64,000 nucleotides of DNA from Caldisphaera lagunensis DSM 15908 (GCF_000317795.1 NC_019791.1:992001-1056000); one strand, 5' to 3'; positions 17,029 through 26,717 are shown, numbered from the stretch's first letter. Notes: a model not told the origin generated them from the letters alone. Numbers and translations are program-made.

Positions 17029-17331
17029 TTGTCAGAAAATCAGCAAAAATTGATTTATATTGGTAGAAAACCTTTAATGAATTACGCTTTGGTAGCCATA
17101 CAGATGTTTAATTATGAAAATGCTGAAGAAATTAAAATAAGGGCTAGAGGGTCAAATATATGCAAAGCAGTTGATTTGGTCGAATACCTTAAAAACATGT
17201 ATTATAAAGACTTAACTCTTAAAGATTTAAATATATTTTCAGAAGAGATAAGTGATGAAAAAGGAAGTAAGAAAACCTTACCCTCTATAGAAATAACAAT
17301 AAATAAAGGGAAAAATGCACCAGCTATTTAA
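17029..17331 (+). CDS. albA: Alba chromatin/RNA-binding protein
   Basis: 100 residues from TTG 17029 (SD AGGTGA; the GTG at 17020 is in the SD). The N-terminus MSENQQKLIYIGRKPLMNYA is the Alba signature, with the GxKPxMNY loop that contacts nucleic acid and is acetylated in Sulfolobus (at K in this loop). RARGSNICKAVDLVEYL and the C-terminal IEITINK strand complete the fold. Binds DNA and RNA as a dimer. Its 3' end overlaps the SRP54 gene, which converges on it. Confidence 0.95.
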   Translation: MSENQQKLIYIGRKPLMNYALVAIQMFNYENAEEIKIRARGSNICKAVDLVEYLKNMYYKDLTLKDLNIFSEEISDEKGSKKTLPSIEITINKGKNAPAI

Positions 17332-18668
17332 TCTTCTATATTTTGCATTCCTAATTTCTTTAATATTCCCCTATCTCTTTTAATCCTTTTCATTATTGCC
17401 TTCAAGTTTTTATAATAAACAATCAAATCCTTAACATCTTCAATACTTGTCCCACTACCAATTGCAATCCTTCTCATTCTCTTCCTATCAATGATATCAG
17501 GGTTATCAAGTTCTTCATAGGTCATGCTTTCTATTATATGTAGCCATTTATCAACCTTCTCTTCACCAATCTTTAATTGTTCATTTTTTATTTGAACAGG
17601 TAATGAGCTTGTTGGTAACATTTGCAATATTTTGCTAAAAGGCCCCATTTTCCTTAAACTCTTTAATTGTGCATACAATGTCCTCATAGTTATTTTTCCT
17701 TTAGCTAAATCTTCTTGCAATTTTTCTATATTTATATTATCTTGGACAGATTTTATTTTTTCAAGTAATGCATCTAAATCTCCTAGTCCTAGTAACCTTG
17801 AGACAAATTTTGATGGATTAAAAAGTTCTAGTTCATCTATCTTTTCACCTGTGCCTATGAATTTAACTCTAGCCCCCGTTGCAGCTATTGCTGATAATAC
17901 TCCACCACCTTTAGCAGTTCCATCAAGCTTTGTTACTATAATTGAACCTATTGGTGTTGTCTCATGGAATTGTTTAGCTAAATCAAATGCTTTTTGACCA
18001 ATTGAAGAATCTAAAACAAGTATTACTTCGTCAGGTTTGACTTTATTAGATATGTTTCTCATCTCATCGAGAAGACTCTTTTCATTACCATAACCATGTC
18101 TACCTGCTGTATCTATAATTATTATATCAGCGTTTTTGTTTTTAAAATATTCAACTCCATTTATTGAGATTTCTTCTGCCTTATTATTGTTTTGATCTCC
18201 ATAAAACATTGCTCCGCTTAAATTTGATAGCATTTTGAGTTGCTCATATGCACCTGGTCTATAAGTGTCTGCTGCAACCAAACCTACTTTATAACCCTTT
18301 TTAACATAAAAACTTGCTAATTTTCCAGCCGTTGTAGTCTTTCCGGAACCTTGGACTCCAACTAATAATATTATCCATGGTATTTTTTTAGGCTCAACGT
18401 CTGGAGTTGTATCTCCCCCAAATAAATTGCTCAATTCATCATATACTATTTTTATAAACCATTCTTTTCTACTTATACCAGAAGGAGGTTCTTCTTCCAA
18501 TGCTTTCTTCTTTATATTTTCACTTAATTCCTTAACTAATTTTATATTAACATCGGATTTTATTAGTTCTCTTTGGAGATCTTTAATAAATTCTTCAACA
18601 GAATCTTTATATGTGCTACCTCCTTTTAAAAACTTCGTTACTGCATTCCTTAATCCTTCTAGTACCAA
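17328..18668 (-). CDS. srp54: Signal recognition particle protein SRP54
   Basis: 446 residues, TTG start. GTPase of the SRP: N domain 1-95, G domain with GVQGSGKTTTAGKLA (P-loop), DTAGRHGYG, TKLDGTAKGG and GTGEK, then methionine-rich M domain (about 300-446: KMGPFSKILQMLP, RKRMRRIAIGSG) that binds 7S RNA and signal peptides. Full length for an archaeal SRP54. Convergent with Alba, overlapping four bases. Confidence 0.97.
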   Translation of the reverse strand: MVLEGLRNAVTKFLKGGSTYKDSVEEFIKDLQRELIKSDVNIKLVKELSENIKKKALEEEPPSGISRKEWFIKIVYDELSNLFGGDTTPDVEPKKIPWIILLVGVQGSGKTTTAGKLASFYVKKGYKVGLVAADTYRPGAYEQLKMLSNLSGAMFYGDQNNNKAEEISINGVEYFKNKNADIIIIDTAGRHGYGNEKSLLDEMRNISNKVKPDEVILVLDSSIGQKAFDLAKQFHETTPIGSIIVTKLDGTAKGGGVLSAIAATGARVKFIGTGEKIDELELFNPSKFVSRLLGLGDLDALLEKIKSVQDNINIEKLQEDLAKGKITMRTLYAQLKSLRKMGPFSKILQMLPTSSLPVQIKNEQLKIGEEKVDKWLHIIESMTYEELDNPDIIDRKRMRRIAIGSGTSIEDVKDLIVYYKNLKAIMKRIKRDRGILKKLGMQNIED

Positions 18669-18758
18669 TAGCTAACCCCATTTTATTAGAGTTTTCGGAC
18701 TTAAAAAGCGCATAATTAATATTTAATCTTTAAATTAACAAAATTATTGGGGATAACC

Positions 18759-20471
18759 ATGATAAATGAAATAGAAACATTAGGAAACCTTTATAACAAA
18801 TTTATTAATTATACAAATGATTATAGGGTTTATAGATTTTTATCAAATTATACAAGGTATAATAGAATTCAGGGAAGTGCAGAAATTTTAGATGCCGCAA
18901 AATTTATTGAAAAAACCTTAATAGAAAATTCTCCCGATATATTAAATGTTGAATTTCTAAAATTTGGTGGAACTTCAGTTCCAGAATGGATTGGTGCGCC
19001 AACAGGTTGGATACACAGATTTACATGGTTAAAAATAGGTGATGTAGAATTAAATAGCAAGCAACACCCTACATTACCAGTTGCTCATTCTCCACCATCT
19101 GATGGAAAGGTTATTGGTAAAGCAGTAAAAATAAACAAATGGAATGATCCTGAAGAATATAAAAAGGCTAAAGGAAAAATAGTTGTATCAGATGGTTTGT
19201 CTTACATAGTTTATAGGCTTGCATATGAAAATGGAGCATTAGGAGTACTTCTTTATTCAAAGAATTCTCCTCCAGAAGCTGTTCCTTATAAATCATTATT
19301 TTTAAGTAGAGAAGAAGCAGCAAAATATACAATTCCAGCTATATCTATACCAAATTATTTGGTAAATGATATTGAGGATAAGGAAGTATCTATGTATTTA
19401 GATGCTGATGTTAAGAAGGATCCCGGATTTCCATATATTTTAGCCTGGATTGGGGATAAAAATTCTAAAGGACCAATATTAATGGCTCATATGTGTCATC
19501 CAAGTCCTGGAGCAAATGATAACGGAAGCGGTACAGTTTCATTGATGGAAACAGCAATTGTTTTAAGCGAAATGATACAAAAAGGTGAAATAAAACAACC
19601 AGATAAAACAATTAGATTTATTTGGTTCCCAGAATATACGGGAAGCAGCGTGGTTTTTAATTCATGGTTATCTAGCCTTGTTACAGAAGCTATAAACCTC
19701 GATATGGTTGGGGTTTATCCAAGTGAAAGAGATGGGCCTTTGAAAATTATTAGCAATAGCATAAGCAATATATCTAAATCAAGCGCGGCAATATATTATG
19801 CAGCGAAAATAATTTCAAACAAAATGGGATTTGATAGATTCCTCTTGACTCCATATGATGGAGGAAGTGATCATGATGTTACAATATCTTATGGTATACC
19901 ATCAGTTATGCTAAATCAATGGCCTGATTACGCATACCATACTGATTTAGATGATATGAATAGGATATCTAGGTTTATGCTTAAGCTTTCTTCTTCAATT
20001 GCTTCTTTAGCTTCTTATACGTTAACTTTAATTGATGTTGATACTTCAATGTTTTACAATGATTTATTAAATCAAATCATAATAAATCATTTATCAAATA
20101 ATGATTTAATATCAGCTAAGCTTGCATTAAAATACTTACCTGAATTATTTAATTTAGAAAAAAGAGATATAGATATAAAAATTGAAGCAAGTGGAGATAA
20201 TATCATAAAAAATAAACCACCAATGGTAGAAGGGTTAAGAGCTATTGCAAAATATAATTTAGACGCTTCATTAAAGATATCTGAAATTTTAAACAGAAGT
20301 CCTTTAGGCACAACAGTTTATCTAAGAGAAGCTTTCTTCTTATCAAAAGAGAGACCTCTAAAAGAAGTTTACACTCTCTTATTAGCTGAATATGGTAAAA
20401 AGAATGTTAATAATGAAGATCTTATAAATTTATTTAACATATTAGCTGATGCAAAAATTATTAGTTATTAA
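18759..20471 (+). CDS. M28/DUF4910-type aminopeptidase
   Basis: 570 residues from ATG 18759 (GGGG five bases before it; TTG 18747 less likely). Zinc-peptidase motifs: HMCHPSPGANDNGSGT (first His and Asp metal ligands), EYTGSS (catalytic Glu), NLDMVG (Asp ligand), and AYHTDLDD (last His). A protease-associated-like inserted domain lies at about 120-215. The C-terminal 130 residues are helical. Probably a cytosolic aminopeptidase, as there is no signal peptide. Stands alone. Confidence 0.85.
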   Translation: MINEIETLGNLYNKFINYTNDYRVYRFLSNYTRYNRIQGSAEILDAAKFIEKTLIENSPDILNVEFLKFGGTSVPEWIGAPTGWIHRFTWLKIGDVELNSKQHPTLPVAHSPPSDGKVIGKAVKINKWNDPEEYKKAKGKIVVSDGLSYIVYRLAYENGALGVLLYSKNSPPEAVPYKSLFLSREEAAKYTIPAISIPNYLVNDIEDKEVSMYLDADVKKDPGFPYILAWIGDKNSKGPILMAHMCHPSPGANDNGSGTVSLMETAIVLSEMIQKGEIKQPDKTIRFIWFPEYTGSSVVFNSWLSSLVTEAINLDMVGVYPSERDGPLKIISNSISNISKSSAAIYYAAKIISNKMGFDRFLLTPYDGGSDHDVTISYGIPSVMLNQWPDYAYHTDLDDMNRISRFMLKLSSSIASLASYTLTLIDVDTSMFYNDLLNQIIINHLSNNDLISAKLALKYLPELFNLEKRDIDIKIEASGDNIIKNKPPMVEGLRAIAKYNLDASLKISEILNRSPLGTTVYLREAFFLSKERPLKEVYTLLLAEYGKKNVNNEDLINLFNILADAKIISY

Positions 20472-20658
20472 TTAAAAAAGCTTCATTATTTTTACATAAC
20501 TATTAATAAAAATCCCTTATTTATTCTTATTAGCAGATTTATAGTTCTTTTTTATTTAAATTTATAATTTTTTTCCTTATATGAAACTTATCATATCAAA
20601 CACAAAATAAAGATTTATATTTCTTAAACTATTCGTTTTTAGCAAAAAGGTGATTAAG

Positions 20659-21615
20659 ATGGAAGAAGTGTGGGCTAAAGCCTATTCTAGCTCTGCAAAT
20701 TTAGGACCTGGATTTGATGTTTTATCTCTTGCTCACGATGCCTACTATGATGTAGTTTCTATATCAGCAAAAAATGGTGCCGGGGATATTAAAGTTGAAA
20801 AAATTGATGGGCCATTCTCATCTAATGTTAGCGAAAACAATAGCGCTTCTTATGCTATTAGATATATGATGAATGACTTAAAACTAAACAACTACGATAT
20901 AAGTATCAAAATTTGGAAAGGAATACCTGTTTCATCTGGTTTAGGAGGTAGTGGAGCAAGTGCTGCCGCAGCTGTTTTTGCATTATCGAATGTGTTAGAT
21001 TTAGGCCTAAAAAGGGAAGAATTAATAAAATATGCAGGCCAAGGGGAAATAGTTTCTGCAGGAGTTCCTCATTATGATAACGTTTCTGCATCTCTATTAG
21101 GAAAGCTTGTTGTTGTAGGAAATATTGATGATAATATACTTGCTTATAGCTTTGATATTAATGCATCTTTCATTATATTTAGACCAATTAATTATTACCT
21201 AGAAAATAAAACACAATATATGAGATCCTTATTACCAAAATTTGTGGAATTTAAACATCACATACATGATACTGCAAATTTGGGAATTCTCATCTCTTCA
21301 TTATTGAAGGGTGATCTTAAAGCTGCAGGGAAAGCAATGAATGATACTATTGTTACAAATGCAAGAGCAAAGGCTGTTCCATGTTTTATGGAAATTAAAG
21401 AAGCCTTGCATAATGAAGGCGCTTATGGAGTTGCAATAAGTGGTGCAGGACCATCAATAATTGTTCTATATGAGAAAAATGCAGAGAATCTAATAAATAC
21501 AGGTTTAAATATTTATAAGAAATGCAACATAAATGCTGAGGCTAAAATAGTGAGGCCAGCACAAGGGACAAAAATTTTATATGGAGATAACTGGGGTTTC
21601 TCCGAATCTGCCTAG
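20659..21615 (+). CDS. thrB: Homoserine kinase
   Basis: 318 residues from ATG 20659 (the GTG at 20650 lies within GGTGA). GHMP kinase: substrate motif ANLGPGFDVL at the N-terminus, ATP-binding PVSSGLGGSGASAAAAV, and late GAGPSI. Phosphorylates homoserine in threonine synthesis; the partner threonine synthase is at 29.8 kb. Its last 39 bases overlap the convergent DUF711 gene. Confidence 0.93.
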   Translation: MEEVWAKAYSSSANLGPGFDVLSLAHDAYYDVVSISAKNGAGDIKVEKIDGPFSSNVSENNSASYAIRYMMNDLKLNNYDISIKIWKGIPVSSGLGGSGASAAAAVFALSNVLDLGLKREELIKYAGQGEIVSAGVPHYDNVSASLLGKLVVVGNIDDNILAYSFDINASFIIFRPINYYLENKTQYMRSLLPKFVEFKHHIHDTANLGILISSLLKGDLKAAGKAMNDTIVTNARAKAVPCFMEIKEALHNEGAYGVAISGAGPSIIVLYEKNAENLINTGLNIYKKCNINAEAKIVRPAQGTKILYGDNWGFSESA

Positions 21616-22683
21616 GTCTACTTTATCTCCTGGCTCTACACCTTCAACCGGTATAATTCTTACCCCTAATGCTTTTGACTTCATTTTTGCATATGCTGAT
21701 TCATCTAATAACAAACCTGCAACATCAACTATATTATGAGGAACTACTGCTAAATCTAAGCCTGCCAAACAAACACCGCTTAATTTTACCAAATCTCTTG
21801 CATTAAATTCTCCTTCACTTGCCCTTGCTTTTAATTTTGAATCCTCTGCAATTGGTAGCATTACCTCATTAAATCCAGTGGTTTTCAAACTCTTAGAGGA
21901 AATCAATAAGGCATCATTAACTCTTTTTAACCCATATGCGAATCCAGGCTTAGGTAATCTTACCCCTGAAACTTGTTCGACAAGCCCTAAGCTCGATTCT
22001 TCCATCCAAGGAGAAACACTTAAATCAACGCCAGCATATTCTATATTTAATGCATTTGCAACATGCATGGCCATATCTTCAGCGATCTTCCCAGCATTTA
22101 TAATAGAAGAAATCATTCCATCATAACCATTTTTTGTGTAAGAATCCTTTAAATAATTCGGATAAGTTAATGCTGCAGATATCATAATTTTACCTGGAAT
22201 TGCTGATGCTAATGGATAATATGGTGTTATAAAATGTTTTTCATTTAATGTGTTCACGCCAATATTTGCTCCCAATTCTGGAGAATTAGATGTTAATTCA
22301 TGCAATGCCTTTGATATCTTTATAGCCTCATCCCAATCATTACCTTTCATTAATATTGATGCAAACATTTTATTGCTTGCGATCAATAATATTGCTTCAG
22401 ATAAGCTGTTATAATTAGAATCTAATTGACCCAAATTAATAGAATATCTTTCTGTTAGGTCTTCTAATAACTTTACAAAGCTTTCCAAATCATCCAAAAA
22501 GGGTGGATTTGGAAATGCGATCCTTAAATATGTTGGGCTTATACCAAATTGACTTTTATAGTTATCCACTTCTTCTGAAAACCTTGACAAAAAAGTTTCT
22601 ATTTCATCTTTAGCGTCTTCCATATCATCAGAAAGGGATTTTCCATAATGAATTGTTAAGGTTCTTATCTCATACACAAGCAT
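21577..22683 (-). CDS. DUF711 (UPF0210) family protein
   Basis: 368 residues. Recognised by ASILMKGNDWDEAIKISKALHE, GANIGVNTLNEKHFITPYYP and DLSVSPWMEESSLG, typical of the family, whose function is unknown (distant pyruvate formate-lyase-like relation has been proposed). ATG at 22683 touches GGGG; GTG at 22677 has better spacing and may be the real start. Overlaps thrB at its 3' end. Confidence 0.85.
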   Translation of the reverse strand: MLVYEIRTLTIHYGKSLSDDMEDAKDEIETFLSRFSEEVDNYKSQFGISPTYLRIAFPNPPFLDDLESFVKLLEDLTERYSINLGQLDSNYNSLSEAILLIASNKMFASILMKGNDWDEAIKISKALHELTSNSPELGANIGVNTLNEKHFITPYYPLASAIPGKIMISAALTYPNYLKDSYTKNGYDGMISSIINAGKIAEDMAMHVANALNIEYAGVDLSVSPWMEESSLGLVEQVSGVRLPKPGFAYGLKRVNDALLISSKSLKTTGFNEVMLPIAEDSKLKARASEGEFNARDLVKLSGVCLAGLDLAVVPHNIVDVAGLLLDESAYAKMKSKALGVRIIPVEGVEPGDKVDLGRFGETPVISI

Positions 22684-22801
22684 CCCCGATCTGATTTAAT
22701 ATATTTAAACTATAAATCTTTATAATAAAAATTTTTCAATCATGTTGTTTTAAACAAATTATTTAAAATTCGCGAACCAACGATATTGAAAACCTTAAAA
22801 A

Positions 22802-22812
22802 CCTTAAACTTA
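22802..22812 (+). promoter_or_regulatory. Putative TATA box of tRNA-Ser
   Basis: CCTTAAACTTA lies 29-39 bases before the mature tRNA 5' end, at the distance expected of an archaeal TATA element. Preceded by a repeat of ACCTTAAAA. Position-based inference. Confidence 0.35.
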
Positions 22813-22840
22813 GATATTATAATGTGAATGAAGAGTTGAT

Positions 22841-22925
22841 GCCGCGGTCGCCCAGCCCGGTAGGGCGTCGGCCTGCTAAGCCGATGGGGTTAATCCCCGC
22901 GCGGGTTCAAATCCCGCCCGCGGCG
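22841..22925 (+). tRNA. tRNA-Ser (GCT)
   Basis: 85 bases, GC-rich. Acceptor stem GCCGCGG pairs with CCGCGGC, discriminator G. Anticodon loop CTGCTAA gives anticodon GCT (reads AGC/AGT). Extended variable arm GATGGGGTTAATCCCCGC identifies a class II serine tRNA. T arm GCGGGTTCAAATCCCGC is intact. CCA is not encoded and no intron is seen. Confidence 0.95.
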
Positions 22926-23695
22926 CCTCATATCATAAATTTCTAAGATATCACCTAAAGATCCCCCTCTAAGAAGAGTGTATAAATCATAAAACAAAGT
23001 GTTTAACGAAATATGAATCCTGGAATGTTTTCATATGAAGAGATGTTTTTCTGGAAATATAGACAGAAACAGCATAAACATAACCCATGCCTTAATAAGA
23101 GATACGGGCCACAATATGCAAACATAACAAAGGAGTAATGAAGATTTACTATTAATAATTATGGAAACTCCAAAGCCCTGTGTGTGAAGGTGGGATAGTT
23201 TACATGGGCTTTTATGCTCTTATTTTTAGTTTCATGTAGAGGAAGATCCGATTTATAGAAAAAATGGACTTATGAAGTAAATAGAGATGTATATTAAAAA
23301 TGAAATCTGATCAATAAGGCTAATACTCTGGAATCAAGATTATTAGGAACAATTAAGAAATGAGAAGGCCGAAAGACGCTTAATCTGGCAATAAAAGGAA
23401 GTAGGAGTTAAAAGATAAATAGTAAAGATATGATGAAAGTGGTAATAATTTTTATTAGTTTTGCAAAACATTTTTAAAAATTTTGCTTTCAAGAGAAAGA
23501 AGATTAAAGGAAGAGATCATAAGACAATAATATGATGGTTATATCTTTTTATAATATAAAAATGAAGGAAAAATGATGCCAAAAGCATTTTCAACATATT
23601 CCCATTTATTTTGTTTAATTATTTGACACAGCATAAAATATAGAAAAATATATAAAAAGAGGTTTAATATAATGTTTTATTAGAGGTGGAGTCCT
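22926..23695. other. 770-base gene-poor stretch after tRNA-Ser, with an element-end fragment
   Basis: I see no supported gene. At 23184-23202 GTGAAGGTGGGATAGTTTA resembles the right end of the insertion remnants (GCAGGATAGTTCAC), flanked by a 7-base inverted repeat AAAGCCC/GGGCTTT (23172-23178, 23206-23212). The rest is AT-rich with no coding signal; it may be decayed mobile DNA next to a tRNA. The promoter of the surface-protein gene occupies the last 60 bases. Confidence 0.45.
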
Positions 23696-25840
23696 GTGGA
23701 TTTTAAAAACCCATTTAAAAAAAGTTCTTCTATATTGTTAATACTTCTATTTGTTGTATCATTAGTGGGTCCCATTTCTATTGCCTTTGCCAATAATCAA
23801 ACGCGATATTTTAAACCTTCTTTAAATGAAACTCTAATCAAAAAGATGCTAGATAATAATATGATGGAACCTTCAATCTTTATTTCTACAAATAATTTAA
23901 GCTACTTATTTTCAATTTCTCAAGAAATAGAAAATAAACATGTAAAAAGACTAGATTCTTCAGGAGGAGTAATGCAAACATTTTCTTCATCTTCTCAAGG
24001 AGAAAATAAACTAATCAAATATTTACAACCTCAGGATTCAAAAATGGCACAGCTCTCCCCGCTTGTCTTCGTTATTAACGTTGGAGGTGGGCCTTTCGGT
24101 ATTGCTTATGATCCTGCAAATGGATATATGTATGTTACTGACTTTTATACTAATAGAGTTTCTATCATTTCTAATAACTTAGTAATTGCAAACGTCAATG
24201 TTAGTAGTTGGCCTATAGGTATTGCTTATGATCCTGCAAATGGATATATGTATGTTACAAACTATGGTTCAGATACGGTATCTGTTATTTATAATAACTT
24301 AGTAATTGCAAATATTACTGTTGGGAATGCACCAAATGGCATTGCTTATGATCCTGAGAATGGGTATATGTATGTCGCAAACTATGGTTCAGATACGGTA
24401 TCTGTTATTTCTAATACATCAGTTATTAAAAATATTACTGTTGGGAATTGGCCTGTAGGTATTGCTTATGATCCTGCAAATGGGTATATGTATGTCGCAA
24501 ACTCAGGTTCTAATACAGTTTCAGTAATCTCAAATACATCAGTTATTAAAAATATTACTGTTGGCGGTGGGCCTATAGGTATTGCTTATGATCCTGAGAA
24601 TGGGTATATGTATGTTACAAACGTAGGTTCTGATACAGTTTCGGTTATCTCTAATAAATTTGTAATTGAAAACATTAATGTTGGGAATTGGCCTGTAGGT
24701 ATTGCCTATGATCCTGAGAATGGGTATATGTATGTTACAAACTTTGTTTCTAATACAGTTTCAGTAATCTCAAATACATCAGTTATTAAAAATATTACTG
24801 TTGGCAACGGACCAGCTAATATTGCTTATGATCCTGCAAATGGGTATATGTATGTTATTGACATTAATTCTAACAAGGTTTCTGTAATTTCTAATACATC
24901 AGTAATTGCAAATATTACTCTAGGCCCTCAAATACAAACCACTAATAAAATCATTGCGCCTGTAGGTATTGCTTATGATCCTGAGAATGGGTATATGTAT
25001 GTTATCAGATTAGGTTCCAGTAACATTTCTGTAATTTCTAATACATCAGTAATTGCAAATATTAACGTTGGGATTACATCCATTAGTATTGCTTATGATC
25101 CTGAGAATGGGTATATGTATGTTACAAACTTTGTTTCTAATACAGTTTCAGTAATCTCAAATACATCAGTAATAGAAATCGTCAATGTAGAGGATGAACC
25201 TATAGGTATTGCTTATGATCCTGAGAATGGGTATATGTATGTCGCAAACTCAGGTTCAGATACAGTAACCATTCTACCAACGGGAATTTTATCTCCCGTT
25301 GTCGCTTATTCCGTTACCTTTACAGAATCAGGTCTGCCATCTGGAACATTATGGACTGTAATTCTTAATGGTATAACCAAATCATCTACATCTAACACAA
25401 TAACATTTGATGAGCCCAACGGTACTTACTCATATACCATAAGTCCTGTTAAAGGCTATAATGTAACGCCTTCATCGGGAAAAATAACTGTTAATGGAAC
25501 TGGTGCTGATATTCATGTATCATTTATACAGGCTCCTACTACTACAACTCCTACTACTACAACAACGGCATTAACAACAACCATCACATCAACTACTCCT
25601 ACGAGCTCATCAACAACAAGTATCTCGATGACAACCACATCAACAACAAGTAGTACAACATCAATGACAACCACATCAACTACTCCTACGAGCTCATCAA
25701 CAACAAATAGTGTATCTACAACAACTGTTTCATCTTCACCTTTAGCTCCAAAAATTTCAAATAATTCGATTGATTTTATAATTATTGTTGCAGTTGTATT
25801 AATTATTGTTGCTGGAGTTATTTTATTGAGAAGGAGATAA
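23696..25840 (+). CDS. Surface protein with ten YVTN beta-propeller repeats, Thr/Ser stalk and membrane anchor
   Basis: 714 residues, GTG start after GAGGTGGAG. Signal peptide about 1-32 (LLILLFVVSLVGPISIAFA). Ten repeats of about 42 residues at roughly 125-530, each with GIAYDPxNGYMYV and (S/N)TVSVIS, the YVTN beta-propeller type. Then a domain with VTFTESGLPSGTLWTVILNG (about 540-610), common in archaeal surface proteins, a Thr/Ser-rich stalk (about 612-685, probably O-glycosylated), and a C-terminal helix (690-710) ending RRR. Many NxT/NxS sites. An exported, membrane-anchored adhesin or S-layer-associated protein is likely. Repeat units are nearly identical in DNA, so copy number may vary. 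Confidence 0.9.
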   Translation: MDFKNPFKKSSSILLILLFVVSLVGPISIAFANNQTRYFKPSLNETLIKKMLDNNMMEPSIFISTNNLSYLFSISQEIENKHVKRLDSSGGVMQTFSSSSQGENKLIKYLQPQDSKMAQLSPLVFVINVGGGPFGIAYDPANGYMYVTDFYTNRVSIISNNLVIANVNVSSWPIGIAYDPANGYMYVTNYGSDTVSVIYNNLVIANITVGNAPNGIAYDPENGYMYVANYGSDTVSVISNTSVIKNITVGNWPVGIAYDPANGYMYVANSGSNTVSVISNTSVIKNITVGGGPIGIAYDPENGYMYVTNVGSDTVSVISNKFVIENINVGNWPVGIAYDPENGYMYVTNFVSNTVSVISNTSVIKNITVGNGPANIAYDPANGYMYVIDINSNKVSVISNTSVIANITLGPQIQTTNKIIAPVGIAYDPENGYMYVIRLGSSNISVISNTSVIANINVGITSISIAYDPENGYMYVTNFVSNTVSVISNTSVIEIVNVEDEPIGIAYDPENGYMYVANSGSDTVTILPTGILSPVVAYSVTFTESGLPSGTLWTVILNGITKSSTSNTITFDEPNGTYSYTISPVKGYNVTPSSGKITVNGTGADIHVSFIQAPTTTTPTTTTTALTTTITSTTPTSSSTTSISMTTTSTTSSTTSMTTTSTTPTSSSTTNSVSTTTVSSSPLAPKISNNSIDFIIIVAVVLIIVAGVILLRRR

Positions 25841-26021
25841 GAGTTATTTTAAATAAATTGTTTTTATATTATCTAAAATAGAAACTGGGATCTGCTATAT
25901 TAAATTAAATAACTAGAGATGCTTATAAAGATTATGATTGATTTCTATCAATAAAAAGTTTTCTTTTTATTATAGAATTTAAATTGTATGGGCTTCCCTT
26001 CTATAAATACTATTATTTTGA

Positions 26022-26106
26022 AGTGATGTGAAAAAAGCCTTGGAACTTGAAGAGGGAATTGAAATAAGTGATTCTGAAGTTTATAATTACTTAACTCAAT
26101 TAGTAA
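26022..26106 (+). pseudogene. Fragment of an archaeal ATPase gene C-terminus
   Basis: AGTGATGTGAAAAAAGCCTT and the following 60 bases match the intact ATPase gene at about 27624-27708 nearly base for base, encoding KKALELEEGIEISDSEVYNYL. The match ends exactly where the insertion remnant begins. It has no start or upstream coding part. So a second ATPase copy was largely lost, or a segment was duplicated. Confidence 0.75.
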
Positions 26107-26421
26107 ACTACCCTGCTCTTACGGACGGAGCATCTCCACCTCGCGGTAGGATTTCCTGATTCTTAGAGCAACCTCGATTCCCCTACACCCACAGCGGAGA
26201 TTCCATCGAATGGAACCGTTTCGTTATGCCCCATGTGGAAGAGAGGTTATGGAGGGTTTGCTCACCACAGGTTTAATCCCCAGTCCCTAGGGTATGGCCC
26301 AGCACTTTCAGCCGAAGCCTTATATTTATTGTTTTAGTATAACCATAAAAACATTTCTATAAGGGGGCTATTCATCCCTCATGGAAGGGGACTTTCGCCC
26401 CTAAACCCCCAAAAGGTTAAA
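26103..26421 (-). mobile_element. Insertion-element remnant (about 320 bp) abutting an ATPase fragment
   Basis: On the minus strand: left end TTTAACCTTTTGGGGG with GGCGAAAGTCCCCTTCC, a central part GGCTTCGGCTGAAAGTGCTG, and right end GCGAGGTGGAGATGCTCCG then GTAAGAGCAGGGTAGTTTAC. Its ends match the 80-bp copy at 9.4 kb and its interior the copy at 11 kb. A short frame SAESAGPYPRDWGLNLW is interrupted by a stop. Consistent with a non-autonomous remnant of an IS200/IS605 or IS1341-type element (tnpB 3' end plus right end). The rest of the gap 25841-26680 is AT-rich and shows no gene. Confidence 0.55.
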
Positions 26422-26680
26422 TCATATAATTAATATTTTAAATTTTAAATCTAAGTTCTATTTTAAAATTTTATATTAAAAATGATTAATTATAAGATAA
26501 TAAATTTTGTCTTGAATAAGACAACAAGCCACTTAAAAAAGATTTTTCTCTAATTTCATTTTTGATAAGTAATGAGACAAACAGATTAACAGGACAAGAT
26601 ATAAGATTTAATAAAAGAAATCATTAATTTCAGTAAGTTTCACATATGATAATAAAAACCCATTTATCGATAAACTTATT

Positions 26681-26717
26681 ACTTCTAGGGGTAGAAGTTA
26701 CTTCTAGGGGTAGAAGT
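26681..26717. repeat. Tandem pair of 18-bp palindromes at the ATPase start
   Basis: ACTTCTAGGGGTAGAAGT occurs twice (26681-26698 and 26700-26717), each an inverted repeat of ACTTCTA around GGGG, separated by one T. The second copy overlaps the GTG start codon of the ATPase gene, and its GGGG is at SD distance. Could be an operator, or an RNA hairpin that controls translation. Confidence 0.7.

Noticed and set aside
17632-17997. Long frame opposite SRP54
   Set aside because: Shadow of a well-recognised gene.
23696-25840. Direct repeats considered as a CRISPR array
   Set aside because: The 126-base repeats are coding, in frame and lack spacers; they are propeller repeats.
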